32,745 nt of DNA. It comes from Moorena sp. SIO3I8 (GTDB lineage Bacteria > Cyanobacteriota > Cyanobacteriia > Cyanobacteriales > Coleofasciculaceae). The position numbers were made by a program, and so were the translations under genes. Each line of letters begins with the position of its first letter. The stretch's first letter is position 1. Below the pieces are notes generated by a model. That model made no database searches and was not told the origin of the DNA. It worked only from the letters and a program-made list of their open reading frames with translations. This document shows, in pieces, positions 1 to 9,000 of this stretch. The DNA is taken from NCBI RefSeq assembly GCF_010692325.1, contig NZ_JAAHHW010000079.1:1-32745 (forward strand). Reading direction: 5' to 3'.

Positions 1-2576
1 TTGCCCATGAAATTTTGCTTTATTCTTGGGATAAATTAAACCGCTGGATTGAACAAGAAAAAGAAGCGATCATCCTCAAAAACTGGCTAACTGGTGAAAC
101 AATGCGATGGCAAGCAATTTGTTCACACGATAAATCTAAAGCCAAGCAAGAACTCTTAAAAGGCTCTCAACTAGAGCGAGTTGTAGAATTTAGAAAGAAA
201 GATGCTTTTCAAGATATTGGTGGCTTAAAACCAGAAGAAAATGACTTTATTGATGCTAGTATGATAGAAATTGAGCGTCTAGAAACAGAAAAAAAAGCTC
301 GCAGGCGGCGTGATATTCTAACGGCCTGGGTAATTGCTGGTAGTTTCCTACTAGCAGCAATCATTAGCACTGGATTTTGGCTGAGGACTGAGGAACAGAA
401 GAAACGGGCGGAACTCAATCTGGCCGATTCCCTTGCTCGCAATTCTTTATCCCTATTTAATCAAGGAAAAGAATTGGATGCTTTCTTAGAATCAATTCGG
501 GCTGGAAAAATCCTGCAAGAAAACAAAGCAACTGATCCAGAGGTGATCGGTTCCTTGATAACAAATATTTACGAGGGCAGCGAACGTAACCGTTTGCATG
601 GGCATGAGGCCGATGTCAATAGTGTTAGTTTTAGCCCTGATGGTACACTCTTAGCTACCGGAAGTAATGATAAGACTGTCAAACTTTGGAATGTGGAAAC
701 CGGAACAGAAATATATACCTTCCGAGGGCATAATGACAGAGTTAATAGCGTCAGTTTTAGCCCTGATGGTACAGTCTTAGCTACTGGTAGTTCGGACACT
801 ACTATTAAACTCTGGAATGTGGAAACCGGAACAGAAAGACACACCTTCCGGGGGCATGATGCCTCAGTCAATAGCGTCAGTTTTAGCCCTGATGGTACAC
901 TTTTAGCTACTGGTAATTCGGACGCTACTATTAAACTCTGGAATGTGGAAACCGGAACAGAAAGACACACCCTCCGGGGGCATAATGCCTCAGTCAATAG
1001 CGTCAGTTTTAGTCCTGATGGTACACTTTTAGCTACTGGTAGTTCGGACACTACTATTAAACTCTGGAATGTGGAAACCGGAACAGAAAGACACACCCTC
1101 CGGGGGCATAATGCCTCAGTCAATAGCGTCAGTTTTAGTCCTGATAGTAAGATTTTAGTTTCTTGTAGTTCTAGTGCCGGGGCTGGTGGCTTGGGTGCTA
1201 TCTATGGTAATGCAATCAAACGTTGGAATGTAGAAACCGGATCAGAAATTAGCGCCCTCCAAGGGCATGATGACTATATCAATGACGTAAGTTTTAGCCC
1301 CGACGGCAAATTCTTGGCTTCTGGCAGTTGGGACAATACAATTAAACTCTGGAAACTTCGGAATGGAGACCTAGAAGAAATCCGTATCCTCCGGGGACAT
1401 AATGACGGAATCAATAGTATTAGCTTTAGCCCCGACGGCAAATTCTTGGCTTCTGGCAGTTGGGACAAAAGCATCAAACTCTGGAAGTTAGATAAAGAGA
1501 AAGAAATCCTTACCCTCAAAGGGCACCATAACTCAGTCAGGAGCCTCAGTTTTAGTCCCAACAGCAAATTATTGGCGACCGGCAGTATTGATAAAACTAT
1601 CAAACTGTGGAATGTGGAAATGGGTAAAGAAATCCTTACCCTCAAAGGACATAAAGATTTGGTCGATAGTGTTAGTTTTAGTCCCGACAGCAAATTCTTG
1701 GCTTCTGGCAGTTGGGACAGTACTATCAAACTTTGGAATTTACAGACAGGAGCAGAAATTCTCACTCTCAACGGGCATAATGGCTCAGTCTATACCGTAA
1801 TTTTTAGCCCCGACGGCAAGACCTTGGCAAGTAGCGGTGGGGACAATTTATTTATTATTGACAGTGGGGAAAATAGATTGGCTTTTGACAATGGTAACTT
1901 GACTTCTGACAGTGCTGACAACACCATTAAACTTTGGGATGTAAATACAGGGAGAGAAATCAGTACCCTCGAAGGACATGATAACTCAGTCCATAGGATG
2001 AGTTTTAGTCCAAATGGTAAGATCTTAGTAACCAATAGTTTTGACAACACCATTAAACTTTGGGATGTAAATACAGGGAGAGAAATCAGTACCCTCGAAG
2101 GACATGAACGCTCGGTTTTTAATGTCAGTTTTAGTCCAGATGGTAAGACCATAGCCACGAGTAGTGTTGATAACACCATTAACATTATTAAATTTTGGGA
2201 TGTAGATACAGGGAGAGAAATCAGTACCCTCGAAGGACATGAACGCTCGGTTTTTAATGTCAGTTTTAGTCCAGATAACAAGGTCTTGGCAAGCAGAGGC
2301 AGTCAGGGTTTGACAATCAAACTCTGGAATTTAGAAACTAGACAAAAAATCCATACCCTTAACGTAGATGATGATTTAGTCTATAGCCTCAGTATTAGCC
2401 CCGATGGCAAGTTCTTAGCTGCTGGCGGTAAGTACAGCACTATCAAACTGTGGAATATAGACTTAGACTTTTTAATGGAGCGCAGTTGCGATTGGGTACG
2501 CCATTATTTGCAGCATAATCCAAATATCAGGAAGGAAGATAGAGGCTTATGCGAGCGTATTGGTACTCAGAAATAA
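1..2576 (+). CDS. STAND ATPase-type WD40 protein, C-terminal part (5' end outside window)
   Basis: The reading frame is already open at base 3 (A-H-E-I-L-L-Y-S-W, like the AHEALLxxW motif after the ATPase domain of NACHT/STAND proteins), so the N-terminal sensor/ATPase part lies upstream and the TTG at 15 is not the start. About 100 residues after that TTG comes one membrane segment (ILTAWVIAGSFLLAAIISTG). From about residue 195 there are 14 WD repeats (GH...SFSPDG...TIKLW), enough for two seven-bladed propellers. It ends with the LMERSCDWVRHYL-type tail usual in cyanobacterial WD40 STAND proteins. Family knowledge: such proteins are signal-sensing or conflict-related scaffolds; the input of this one cannot be read. 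Repeats 5 and 10 carry insertions, and repeat 14 lacks the GH pair. Confidence 0.9.
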   Translation, partial: AHEILLYSWDKLNRWIEQEKEAIILKNWLTGETMRWQAICSHDKSKAKQELLKGSQLERVVEFRKKDAFQDIGGLKPEENDFIDASMIEIERLETEKKARRRRDILTAWVIAGSFLLAAIISTGFWLRTEEQKKRAELNLADSLARNSLSLFNQGKELDAFLESIRAGKILQENKATDPEVIGSLITNIYEGSERNRLHGHEADVNSVSFSPDGTLLATGSNDKTVKLWNVETGTEIYTFRGHNDRVNSVSFSPDGTVLATGSSDTTIKLWNVETGTERHTFRGHDASVNSVSFSPDGTLLATGNSDATIKLWNVETGTERHTLRGHNASVNSVSFSPDGTLLATGSSDTTIKLWNVETGTERHTLRGHNASVNSVSFSPDSKILVSCSSSAGAGGLGAIYGNAIKRWNVETGSEISALQGHDDYINDVSFSPDGKFLASGSWDNTIKLWKLRNGDLEEIRILRGHNDGINSISFSPDGKFLASGSWDKSIKLWKLDKEKEILTLKGHHNSVRSLSFSPNSKLLATGSIDKTIKLWNVEMGKEILTLKGHKDLVDSVSFSPDSKFLASGSWDSTIKLWNLQTGAEILTLNGHNGSVYTVIFSPDGKTLASSGGDNLFIIDSGENRLAFDNGNLTSDSADNTIKLWDVNTGREISTLEGHDNSVHRMSFSPNGKILVTNSFDNTIKLWDVNTGREISTLEGHERSVFNVSFSPDGKTIATSSVDNTINIIKFWDVDTGREISTLEGHERSVFNVSFSPDNKVLASRGSQGLTIKLWNLETRQKIHTLNVDDDLVYSLSISPDGKFLAAGGKYSTIKLWNIDLDFLMERSCDWVRHYLQHNPNIRKEDRGLCERIGTQK
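678..1130 (+). repeat. Near-identical 126-bp WD-repeat units
   Basis: Within the WD40 gene the stretch starting ACTATTAAACTCTGGAATGT recurs at 801, 927 and 1053 with an exact 126-bp period and only a few substitutions. A second near-identical pair lies around 2036-2276. Near-identity at DNA level implies recent unit duplication or gene conversion, as in repeat proteins under selection to change specificity. Confidence 0.85.
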
Positions 2577-2914
2577 AGTAGCGTAGAAACAGAATTAATG
2601 ACGTTGCTGACTGTGCCTGAAAAATTATGCTCTTTAACTAACAATTTTTTTTTAATACGGCTTCTGAACCAGTTTTCTAGATCTGCAATCACGGAAACTG
2701 GTTCAGTTATCCCAAATCCTGTTCCCACACCCCCCCTTATCCGCATAGCCATAGATTCCTGGCATACAAAGATTTGGTCGATTTTTATAAAGGGGTTTTG
2801 ACAAACGGATTTGGGATGAGCCCTCAACTTGTGCTGTTCAAAGCGGTCTTCTTCATAGCACCAAACGGTTTCATACTTATGGGGTAAAATAACTAAATCG
2901 CCTAACCGATTCAA
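2567..2914 (-). CDS. Hypothetical protein, possibly a remnant
   Basis: A 115-codon leftward frame with a TTG start, overlapping the end of the WD40 gene by 10 bases tail to tail. The first 60 residues have ordinary protein composition (LVILPHKYETVWCYEEDRFE, then HKLRAHPKSVCQNP), while the rest looks less protein-like. The frame stays open upstream of the TTG only to a TAA seven codons away, and there is no Shine-Dalgarno sequence. I do not recognise a family. It could be the decayed end of a formerly larger gene. Confidence 0.3.
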   Translation of the reverse strand: MNRLGDLVILPHKYETVWCYEEDRFEQHKLRAHPKSVCQNPFIKIDQIFVCQESMAMRIRGGVGTGFGITEPVSVIADLENWFRSRIKKKLLVKEHNFSGTVSNVINSVSTLLYF

Positions 2915-3323
2915 TAATAGTGCTATAAAGGGTGGTAATTAGAAATAGGGGAGCGTACGCATATAACCTGCACTTTCGTGGTTGGCTATTTGTCTAATCA
3001 GGCTCTGAGATTGTGACTCAAAGTCACGACTCAATACACCTATTACACCCATAAAGCTCATTGTTGAGCAATTGCTTCTCCCATTATTTTCTGGCATCGT
3101 TGCGGAAGAGAAATAACAAAAAAATGATTCTATTACCGTGAACTGGGGTTACCGGGACAAAAAAAATTCATCCCTTGAAACTGGGACTCAGTTGTCTTTT
3201 TCGTTTTCCGGAACACGTCAAACAACTCAATAAGTTGTTGCCACCTGAAGCTCTTTTCAATCCTAGTACGTAGATTAAATCAACTCAGAGCAAGCCGGTT
3301 GTTGCCTTCCGGAAAACGTTGTA
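2915..3323. other. Intergenic stretch without a recognised gene
   Basis: Holds a small perfect hairpin (GTGACT at 3013-3018, AGTCAC at 3022-3027), an inverted repeat AACAACT/AGTTGTT around 3220-3240, and two TTTTCCGGAA sites (3204-3213 and, inverted, 3307-3316) annotated separately. No convincing coding frame was seen. Confidence 0.6.
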
Positions 3324-3728
3324 CTAGCCCTCGTAGACTACAGAGTCAAGATCATACAGTTTTCGACCGTTACTAGTTCGAGTGGACTTGATCTTGCCAG
3401 CGGACTCCCAGTTTCTTAAAGTGCGGTCTGTAACCCCTAATGCGATCACAGCTTCCTTAGTTTTAACTAGGCCACTCGCTTGTCTGTTTTCCGGAAGTTT
3501 ATCAGGGTTGATCATTCGTTTAAGACCTCCTGTAAGTGAATCGAGATCGAATCGACGCACCCCGTTTTGAGTTTTGTGCATCTTGATCGTACCCTCTTGT
3601 TCCATGTGCTCCAGCATTTTCATGGGGATTTCTAGGATCCAACAAGCTTCCTTGGGCGTTACTAGTCGCATATTTAACTGTTTCGATTACTGTTTAGTCA
3701 CATTAGCAATCTAGCTAGTTTTCCGGAA
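3204..3728. repeat. Four TTTTCCGGAA sites around the tandem-HTH gene
   Basis: The 11-mer GTTTTCCGGAA occurs at 3203-3213, inverted at 3307-3317 (with one flanking base), inside the gene at 3486-3496, and upstream of its start at 3718-3728. I noticed no other copy in the window. The confinement to this one regulator gene suggests that they are its binding sites, by analogy with the differently spelled sites around its paralogue at 26475-26834. Confidence 0.7.
3324..3671 (-). CDS. Tandem MerR/excisionase-like HTH DNA-binding protein
   Basis: 115 residues made of two copies of a winged-helix module of the MerR/excisionase/IS607-resolvase N-terminal type. Copy 1 is residues 1-46 (TPKEACWILEIPMKMLEHM then NGVRRFDLDS); copy 2 is about 67-112 (TKEAVIALGVTDRTLRNWE then NGRKLYDLDS). 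It is clearly paralogous to the protein at 26475-26834, sharing NGVRRFDLDS exactly. No catalytic domain is attached. Four TTTTCCGGAA sites surround it, one within the gene and one about 50 bases upstream of the ATG, so autoregulation or a centromere-binding (partition) role are the obvious hypotheses; neither is proven. It is divergently oriented to the gene at 3839. Confidence 0.75.
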   Translation of the reverse strand: MRLVTPKEACWILEIPMKMLEHMEQEGTIKMHKTQNGVRRFDLDSLTGGLKRMINPDKLPENRQASGLVKTKEAVIALGVTDRTLRNWESAGKIKSTRTSNGRKLYDLDSVVYEG

Positions 3729-3776
3729 AGCATCAAGCCACTTGATAGGTCTTAAGACTTGCGGCAAGATCAAAAA

Positions 3777-3811
3777 GCGATCGCTCCCTCCAGAACCAAG
3801 AGAGCGATCGC
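3777..3811. repeat. HIP1 hairpin between divergent genes
   Basis: GCGATCGCTC (3777-3786) pairs perfectly with GAGCGATCGC (3802-3811) across a 15-base loop. It sits in the 5' leader side of the gene at 3839; there is no T-run, so a terminator role is unlikely. Confidence 0.6.
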
Positions 3812-3838
3812 AAGACCTCAAATATAAATAATTTTGTC

Positions 3839-4462
3839 GTGCGTTACATCTGCTACGAAAAACAACCAAAACCGCTATCTTGCCTTAATCCAGAGGTAGG
3901 AGCGATTGCTGTTACCTACCTGCACGGGACAGACAGCCCGAGCGACGACTGTCAGCTACTGAAATACCGCAAGAAGATCAAATTAGATGAATGGGATACC
4001 ATTTACTTCGTTAACTTTTTCCCAGAAGAGGCCATTCGGACACTTCTAGAGAGCGGAGTGTGTGTCCGCATCTCTACCTCAGCAGTAGAGGAGTACCCTG
4101 GAATTATCGCCACAAAGACCAACGAGTCTTTCACTGTCGAAACGGTAAAGCTGGTCGATGGGGAGCTAACCAGAGATGATTGTACCCGTGGATTCGATCA
4201 ACTGTTCTTCGCTCGGAAAGCTCCAGAGATGATAGCTGCCTGCCGAAGGAGCAGGGCTAAGCACAAATACAGTCTTGATCAAGGCATCAACGAGTACTTT
4301 AACGATGGGATTGATGCAGTACTCAAAGGTGTGGACTTTGAGGGAGGTATCAGGGCATATGCAGATTTACTCGAATCAATCAACGGGGGAGGGAATTGCT
4401 TCATGCCTTCCGTTTTTGTGGGTACCGTGGGGTTGATGCACGCCAAGGGGATCGATCGCTAA
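3839..4462 (+). CDS. Hypothetical protein, faint DHH-phosphoesterase-like features
   Basis: 207 residues with a GTG start and no clear Shine-Dalgarno sequence. The N-terminus MRYICYEKQP, a later hydrophobic strand ending in an acid position (EWDTIYFVNFFPEEAIRTLL), and an ISTSA segment faintly resemble the start of DHH-type phosphoesterases of phages. However, the defining DHH motif is not visible, so I do not assign that function. The protein is soluble, with no signal peptide. It is divergent from the tandem-HTH gene and convergent with the next gene, with a HIP1 hairpin as shared terminator. Confidence 0.6.
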   Translation: MRYICYEKQPKPLSCLNPEVGAIAVTYLHGTDSPSDDCQLLKYRKKIKLDEWDTIYFVNFFPEEAIRTLLESGVCVRISTSAVEEYPGIIATKTNESFTVETVKLVDGELTRDDCTRGFDQLFFARKAPEMIAACRRSRAKHKYSLDQGINEYFNDGIDAVLKGVDFEGGIRAYADLLESINGGGNCFMPSVFVGTVGLMHAKGIDR

Positions 4463-4511
4463 CCAGAGACTGCACAGAATCGCGCAAATGTCCGGACACC
4501 TTCGCAGAGCA

Positions 4512-4534
4512 AGCGATCGCCTTTGGCGATCGCT
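4512..4534. terminator. Bidirectional HIP1-derived terminator hairpin
   Basis: AGCGATCGCC (4512-4521), loop TTT, GGCGATCGCT (4525-4534): a perfect 10-bp stem made of two HIP1 octamers between the ends of two convergent genes, overlapping the first base of the TGA stop of the leftward gene. The T-run on the right is short (CAACTTTT). Confidence 0.6.
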
Positions 4535-5109
4535 CAACTTTTCCATTCTCCAATTCCATGCCACAGGACATCAATTATCCTGTGCATTGAACCCGCTTCT
4601 GGAATGAATTCAAAAACAATATGGCTGCGCATCAGGTCTATGCCTCCACTTTCGTTAAGAAGCTCTCCAGACTTCTCAACATAATCCTTTCCGATTCTCC
4701 AAGAGTCTTCTCTGCAAATGTCAGAATCCTCTATAAGAAGAGCGACTCCTAAGTACAAGTCAAGCCTGCCAGAGTCAACCTGGTCTATTTCCTGAAGACC
4801 CTGTAATCGTTCGATTTCTTGATACATGCTTTTCTGTAAAGCTTCTTGTTTCGTGGTTATATAAAAATCAAAGTTACCGATTCCATTCGTGTGGTAATAC
4901 TCTCTCATCTCTGAGAAATTATAGAAAGATCCATCTTCTAGAACTACTTCTTCTAGTTGTGTAATTATCCTGTCATAACTTTCTATGGCTTGTTTCCTCT
5001 CCTGTTCTAATAATAGCAACTTTTCCATCTCGTCTGGTGGAAGAAAACTTCTGCTTTTATTATTTGAGTCCAATCTATTGATTTCTGAAATAAAATTACG
5101 TTTCGCCAT
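4534..5109 (-). CDS. Hypothetical soluble protein
   Basis: 191 residues with an ATG start, MAKRNFISEINRLDSNNKSR. A helical, charged N-terminal half (about residues 26-55, rich in E, K, Q, probably a short coiled coil) precedes a mixed region ending GIGEWKS. There are no membrane segments and no motif I can name. Upstream (5141-5192) are inverted GTATCAT/ATGATAC half-sites that could be an operator. It is convergent with the gene at 3839. Confidence 0.6.
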   Translation of the reverse strand: MAKRNFISEINRLDSNNKSRSFLPPDEMEKLLLLEQERKQAIESYDRIITQLEEVVLEDGSFYNFSEMREYYHTNGIGNFDFYITTKQEALQKSMYQEIERLQGLQEIDQVDSGRLDLYLGVALLIEDSDICREDSWRIGKDYVEKSGELLNESGGIDLMRSHIVFEFIPEAGSMHRIIDVLWHGIGEWKS

Positions 5110-5272
5110 GTCTTGATAGTATTTAAAACATCTGATTTTTTTATCATACCATTGGCAAATGATACGGAATCCATGACCTAGTTTTGTATCATCCTACCGA
5201 GGTACTATCAAAAAGGACTGCTCAAGTTTTCCCTTTGCAAAGAACAAGCGTGGGTACCCAGGAGTTCCATCA

Positions 5273-5401
5273 ATGAAGAGCTTCCGAAGCCCTCAGGAAG
5301 CTTTAAAAGGCACGACAAAGGCAAACATTAGCCAAAACCACCTTGGAGCCGTTGACCCGGCTCTAAGGCTTTCTTTGAGGCATTCCTGTCTCATCCATTG
5401 A
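5273..5401 (+). CDS. Possible small protein (42 aa)
   Basis: ATG at 5273 with GGAG at 5261-5264 (8-base spacing), running to TGA at 5399-5401. It begins MKSFRSPQEALKGTTKANIS; mildly basic, no membrane segment. Found only by reading the frame. A strong hairpin (5341-5368) lies inside its 3' half, so the stretch may equally be a non-coding RNA. Confidence 0.3.
   Translation: MKSFRSPQEALKGTTKANISQNHLGAVDPALRLSLRHSCLIH
5341..5376 (+). terminator. Hairpin with T-rich tail
   Basis: CCTTGGAGCCG (5341-5351) pairs with CGGCTCTAAGG (5358-5368) with one mismatch and a 6-base loop, followed by CTTTCTTT. It is a terminator-like structure on the plus strand without a well supported gene in front of it. 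Confidence 0.4.
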
Positions 5402-5516
5402 CACTCCCTAGTACCAGCGACCGACACACAACCACCCTCCAACAGTACTGGGAAAGAGTGATCTAATCCTGGGTCTGTGTAGTTGGTCTATAGCGATCGC
5501 TTAAGCTGATCTTCCA

Positions 5517-5566
5517 TGTGTCTATACCGGGAGTATATATATATATTTATACCGACCATAGACACA
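5517..5566. repeat. TGTGTCTAT inverted repeat flanking a TA tract
   Basis: TGTGTCTAT (5517-5525) and its exact complement ATAGACACA (5558-5566) flank a run of alternating T and A (about 5534-5546). Their GTGTCT/AGACAC core recurs in the direct repeats just to the right. Confidence 0.75.
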
Positions 5567-5654
5567 TTTTTGTCCACATTAAGCTACCAATTTATAGTTT
5601 TCATTCCCATTGGACGGTGAAAATGGCTGACCACAGGTAAAGAGTGGAGAAAAC

Positions 5655-5795
5655 GTGTCTGCTACTGACTCGAGTGTGTCTACTACATATTTGAACCATA
5701 GACACGAGTTAGCTTGAAGGCGTGATCTCTGTCTAGGAAAAGTGCATACTACTGAATCGAGTGTGTCTGCCACATGTTTGAATCATAGACACCGC
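5655..5795. repeat. Two 54-bp direct repeats carrying GTGTCT...AGACAC
   Basis: Copies at 5655-5708 and 5742-5795, start to start 87 bp, about 80% identical by eye. Each holds an inverted GTGTCT (5676-5681; 5763-5768) and AGACAC (5700-5705; 5787-5792) pair 18 bases apart. With 5517-5566 this makes three related inverted repeats within 280 bp. Confidence 0.75.
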
Positions 5796-5820
5796 ATGGT
5801 CAATTGGCCTCGCCAAGCTT

Positions 5821-5863
5821 TTAAAAAGGGCAACCCACCTCCGGATCGATGGAGATGGGTTGC
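5821..5863 (-). terminator. Rho-independent terminator, minus strand
   Basis: Read leftward: a 13-bp stem (5851-5863 with 5830-5842, one G-T wobble), 8-base loop, then CCTTTTTAA (5829-5821). The best terminator of this region. It implies a leftward transcript ending here, either read-through from the giant gene or a short RNA starting downstream of it. Confidence 0.75.
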
Positions 5864-5980
5864 GGAGCTGGAGTAGCCCCCAGGGGTGTTGTCGGGGGCG
5901 CAGCTTTAATAGTAACAGAGAATTTACGCACCTCATTTGACTGAAAGACGTTATCTTTTTAGCCAATCTCTTAGGAGTGT

Positions 5981-6030
5981 TAAACTGATAGCGATCGCTA
6001 GGTAGTCGATAAGTGATCGCTATCAGTTTA
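5981..6030 (-). terminator. 19-bp inverted repeat after the giant gene
   Basis: Arms 5981-5999 and 6012-6030 are complementary except for one base and include a HIP1 octamer; the loop is 12 bases. It begins 13 bases past the stop of the 1418-residue gene, so it probably protects or ends that transcript, although no T-run follows. Confidence 0.6.
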
Positions 6031-6043
6031 AAGTCAGGTAAAA

Positions 6044-9000
6044 TTAAGAAATCTTTGGCTTCATTGAATTGATGGCTGACTGCTTAAATAAAGGGAGACT
6101 CTTTAGTGCTTGCTCCCATCCGTGCATAGTCCTGAGATCTACATTGTTTTCTTCTAATCTAGAGATAAGCATTCTTCTGATACTTGAGAAAGATTCAGGT
6201 GGAACAAAAGTCCTAATCTGGTTATCGAATTTTGCCTTAAGCCTATCTATGGCCGGTTGAGCGCATTCAATTTCCATAATTTCTTCATTCCATATATAAA
6301 TATCAAGTTCAGCATCTGTTAAATCTTTGATTTCGTCTGAAATCTCCTGCTGATGCTCTTTGTCTAAGCACTCCATATACCTTTCAAGTCGTTGTGATAT
6401 TGTCATCTCAAGTCGATCTGCTGTTAACCTTTCCCATATCTCAACTGGAGGAGTTCGAGCGATCAAATCTTGCTGATGGAAGTAGTAAAGATTTATCATT
6501 TCTCCAGTTCCATCATAATTGAACGGTGCCATTACCACAGGCCATTTCTCTTTGGGAGATTTTACATTAGAATATTTTGTATCTGCATTTTGCAAAGATT
6601 CTAAAGCAAGGCGTAACTCATTGTTTTTTGCTTCTATTTCTTTTAGTTTTATCTCAGCAAGTAGTCTTGCTTGCTCTTTCTCTTCTGCCTGTATGCGCAA
6701 TTGAATATTGTCCATCTTAAGATCCTCTATTTCTAGTTTCATTGCGCTTAACTGAGAAATCAAAGCTGCCTTCTCTGACTTCAATTTATCTATCTCTGCG
6801 GTGTTTACAGGTTGAGATGACCTTTGACTCAATACAGTTTTCCTCCCAACCTGAGGAGGATTAGCAACCAATACTTCTACGCAGCCAGGATGGTAGACAA
6901 CCCGACGACCACCTTTTTGCTTGACCAGGACTGTGCCATCTTCAGCGATCGCTTTCTGGCCAACTCCCCAATATTTGTAACTTTTACCATTTCCATTCGT
7001 GATGGTCAGGCGCTGATGCAGCCCCAGGTCTGCTAAAACTTTAGTTAATGCATTGGCGGTGATGTCTGTGCGCTCTAGGGCATCATTGGTCTGCTCTAGT
7101 AACTCTTTAGCGGTTAGGTAGACTACTGCCAACTTTTCTGCCAACTCATCGCAAACCGTATTTAACCACTGATTACCGCGCCGCAGGAACCGACCAGGGG
7201 GAAGGACGATCCATTTCCTGCCTTCCTTCTTTTGATATCCTATCTCAGCTAATGCGCGGTTCAGGTCAGCAACTTTTGCGCAAAAATTAGACCCAGACTC
7301 CTTTAATTTGTCATTTACTATCTCTACCATCTGCTTCAGGCTTAGGTAGTACCCCTCCTCTGCTGGATTGGTTGCAGGCTGCTGACCGTTGGTAGTCTGG
7401 AAAACTTCAGTGGCTACTGTCTCAACAGTTAGTTCAGCCACTGGGTTTATTTCCGGCTCAGTTACTGCTTCAGCTACTGGATTTGAAATCGGTTCAGTTA
7501 CTGCTTCAGCCACTGAGGTTGATACAGGCTCAGTTACTGTTTTGACGTCTATAGCCTCTACAGATGGTGCAGTTTTGTCATTTTTTAGCCATTGAACAAA
7601 CAAGTCTCTGTATTCGGGATGGAGTCTCGCATTGTCCCCATCAGGCCAGATAACGGCCTCTATCCCTTCGTTCCCAAATATCGATCGGCGAAGAGCCATA
7701 GCGCGATCTGTCCCATTGAACCTTTTGAACACTCCATCATCATCGATGTCGAAGTCATCCATCAGATCTTCTAGATCGAAATAGGACCATTGCATTTTTT
7801 GCGCAGATTCCTCCCCCCACTTAACGAAGCGATCGCTTAATGCAGGATGAAGGAATGGGTTGTTTCGATCTATCCAGTTGATCACATCACCTGCCTCTAT
7901 GCCACTTACCGACTCAATAGTTAGCTGAGATTGAAGTCCTGCCTGAGAGGTGGAGAAAGCTAAGAACTGCTCTCTGGTTAACCCACTAGCTGATAGCACA
8001 TCTTTCAGACGCACGTAGCTAGGCTCTTGCTCTGCTGTTGCCTCCTCCTTTGTTTCTTCAGGGAATGGCAATAACTCCGAGCCTGCAACGGTTTCAGCAA
8101 TTCCAGCTGTCGGCTCAGATTGGGAATTTGGAACTGGGATAACTACTGATTCGGAATCCAAAACTGAGCCAGTTAGACTTATTCCTTCTGAGGAGTTACG
8201 CATCCTCCAAAGCTTCTCTTCCAAGTTTTTTATGACAATTTTCTTTTCTTCAATTTCTTTTTTTGCTACTTCCATAAGTTCTGGAGCGACTGCGATCGCT
8301 TCTAACAACTCAGTCCTCAGATCCGCATTTTCTGGATTAGTCAAGTCATCTCCGGTTATGTCCCATATTTTTTTCTTTTTGTCAGGAATTACTTCTGTTT
8401 CGATGAAAGGCACTTCCTCCTCAGCCTCTACCTCTGCTACAGGCTCATGACTTTGATCTGCCGCAGGTAAAGCTACTCGAACGGCTAATAGCTGGCTTGA
8501 ATCATTCTTGGGTGGTTCTGGGACATCGGAAGTGAATGGGGGACTTTCGCGCCAGTGAGATGTTTTAGTCTCAGGATCGTAAACTCCCATTTTTTCCGTT
8601 TGCCAAAGCACAATCAGGTTTTTGTACTCAGGATGCAGTAGCGCGTTCTCACCTTTAGTCCAAGCAATGGCTTCACTCCCTTCGCTCTCAATTATCTTTT
8701 TCCGCAGAGCGATCGCTTGCTCCGTGCTTTCAAACCATTGGAACTGTTCCGGAGTGAATCCAAGCATATATCGAAGTTCTGCGAGTTCGGAATATACTGG
8801 CTTCTGTTCTGTCTCGGATGGGGGCTGAACTTCAGTCGTGGCAACATTCTTGACTACCTCAACTTCCTCATCGAATGAGGAGATCGCCTCTACTTTCTCG
8901 GTCGATAGGGCTACAGACGGATACTCAGAAAACAGTTGGGATTTCAGATAATCGACAAAGCATTCCCACAATTTCAGATGAACTAGTGCGCCTGTGGGAG

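Larger units (their letters stand above)
5110..6043. other. 930-bp control-like region between divergent transcription units
   Basis: No long gene. Contains, in order: ATGATAC (5159-5165) and inverted GTATCAT (5186-5192); a possible 42-codon ORF (5273-5401); an 11-bp stem hairpin (5341-5368); an inverted repeat around an alternating TA tract (5517-5566); two 54-bp direct repeats (5655-5795); a terminator on the minus strand (5821-5863); a GC-rich hairpin (GCCCCC 5876-5881, GGGGGC 5894-5899); and a 19-bp inverted repeat next to the giant gene's stop (5981-6030). Repeats plus an AT tract are what an origin or partition site looks like, but no homology supports either role. Confidence 0.6.

Noticed and set aside
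569-1771. Long leftward frames over the WD40 repeats (also 1790-2281)
   Set aside because: Antisense shadows created by the repeated WD units; the peptides merely repeat the same low-information segment.
5579-5966. Two leftward frames of 64 and 77 codons
   Set aside because: They cross the 54-bp repeats and hairpins; the repeated V-D-T-L-x-S-V peptide is a by-product of the DNA repeats.
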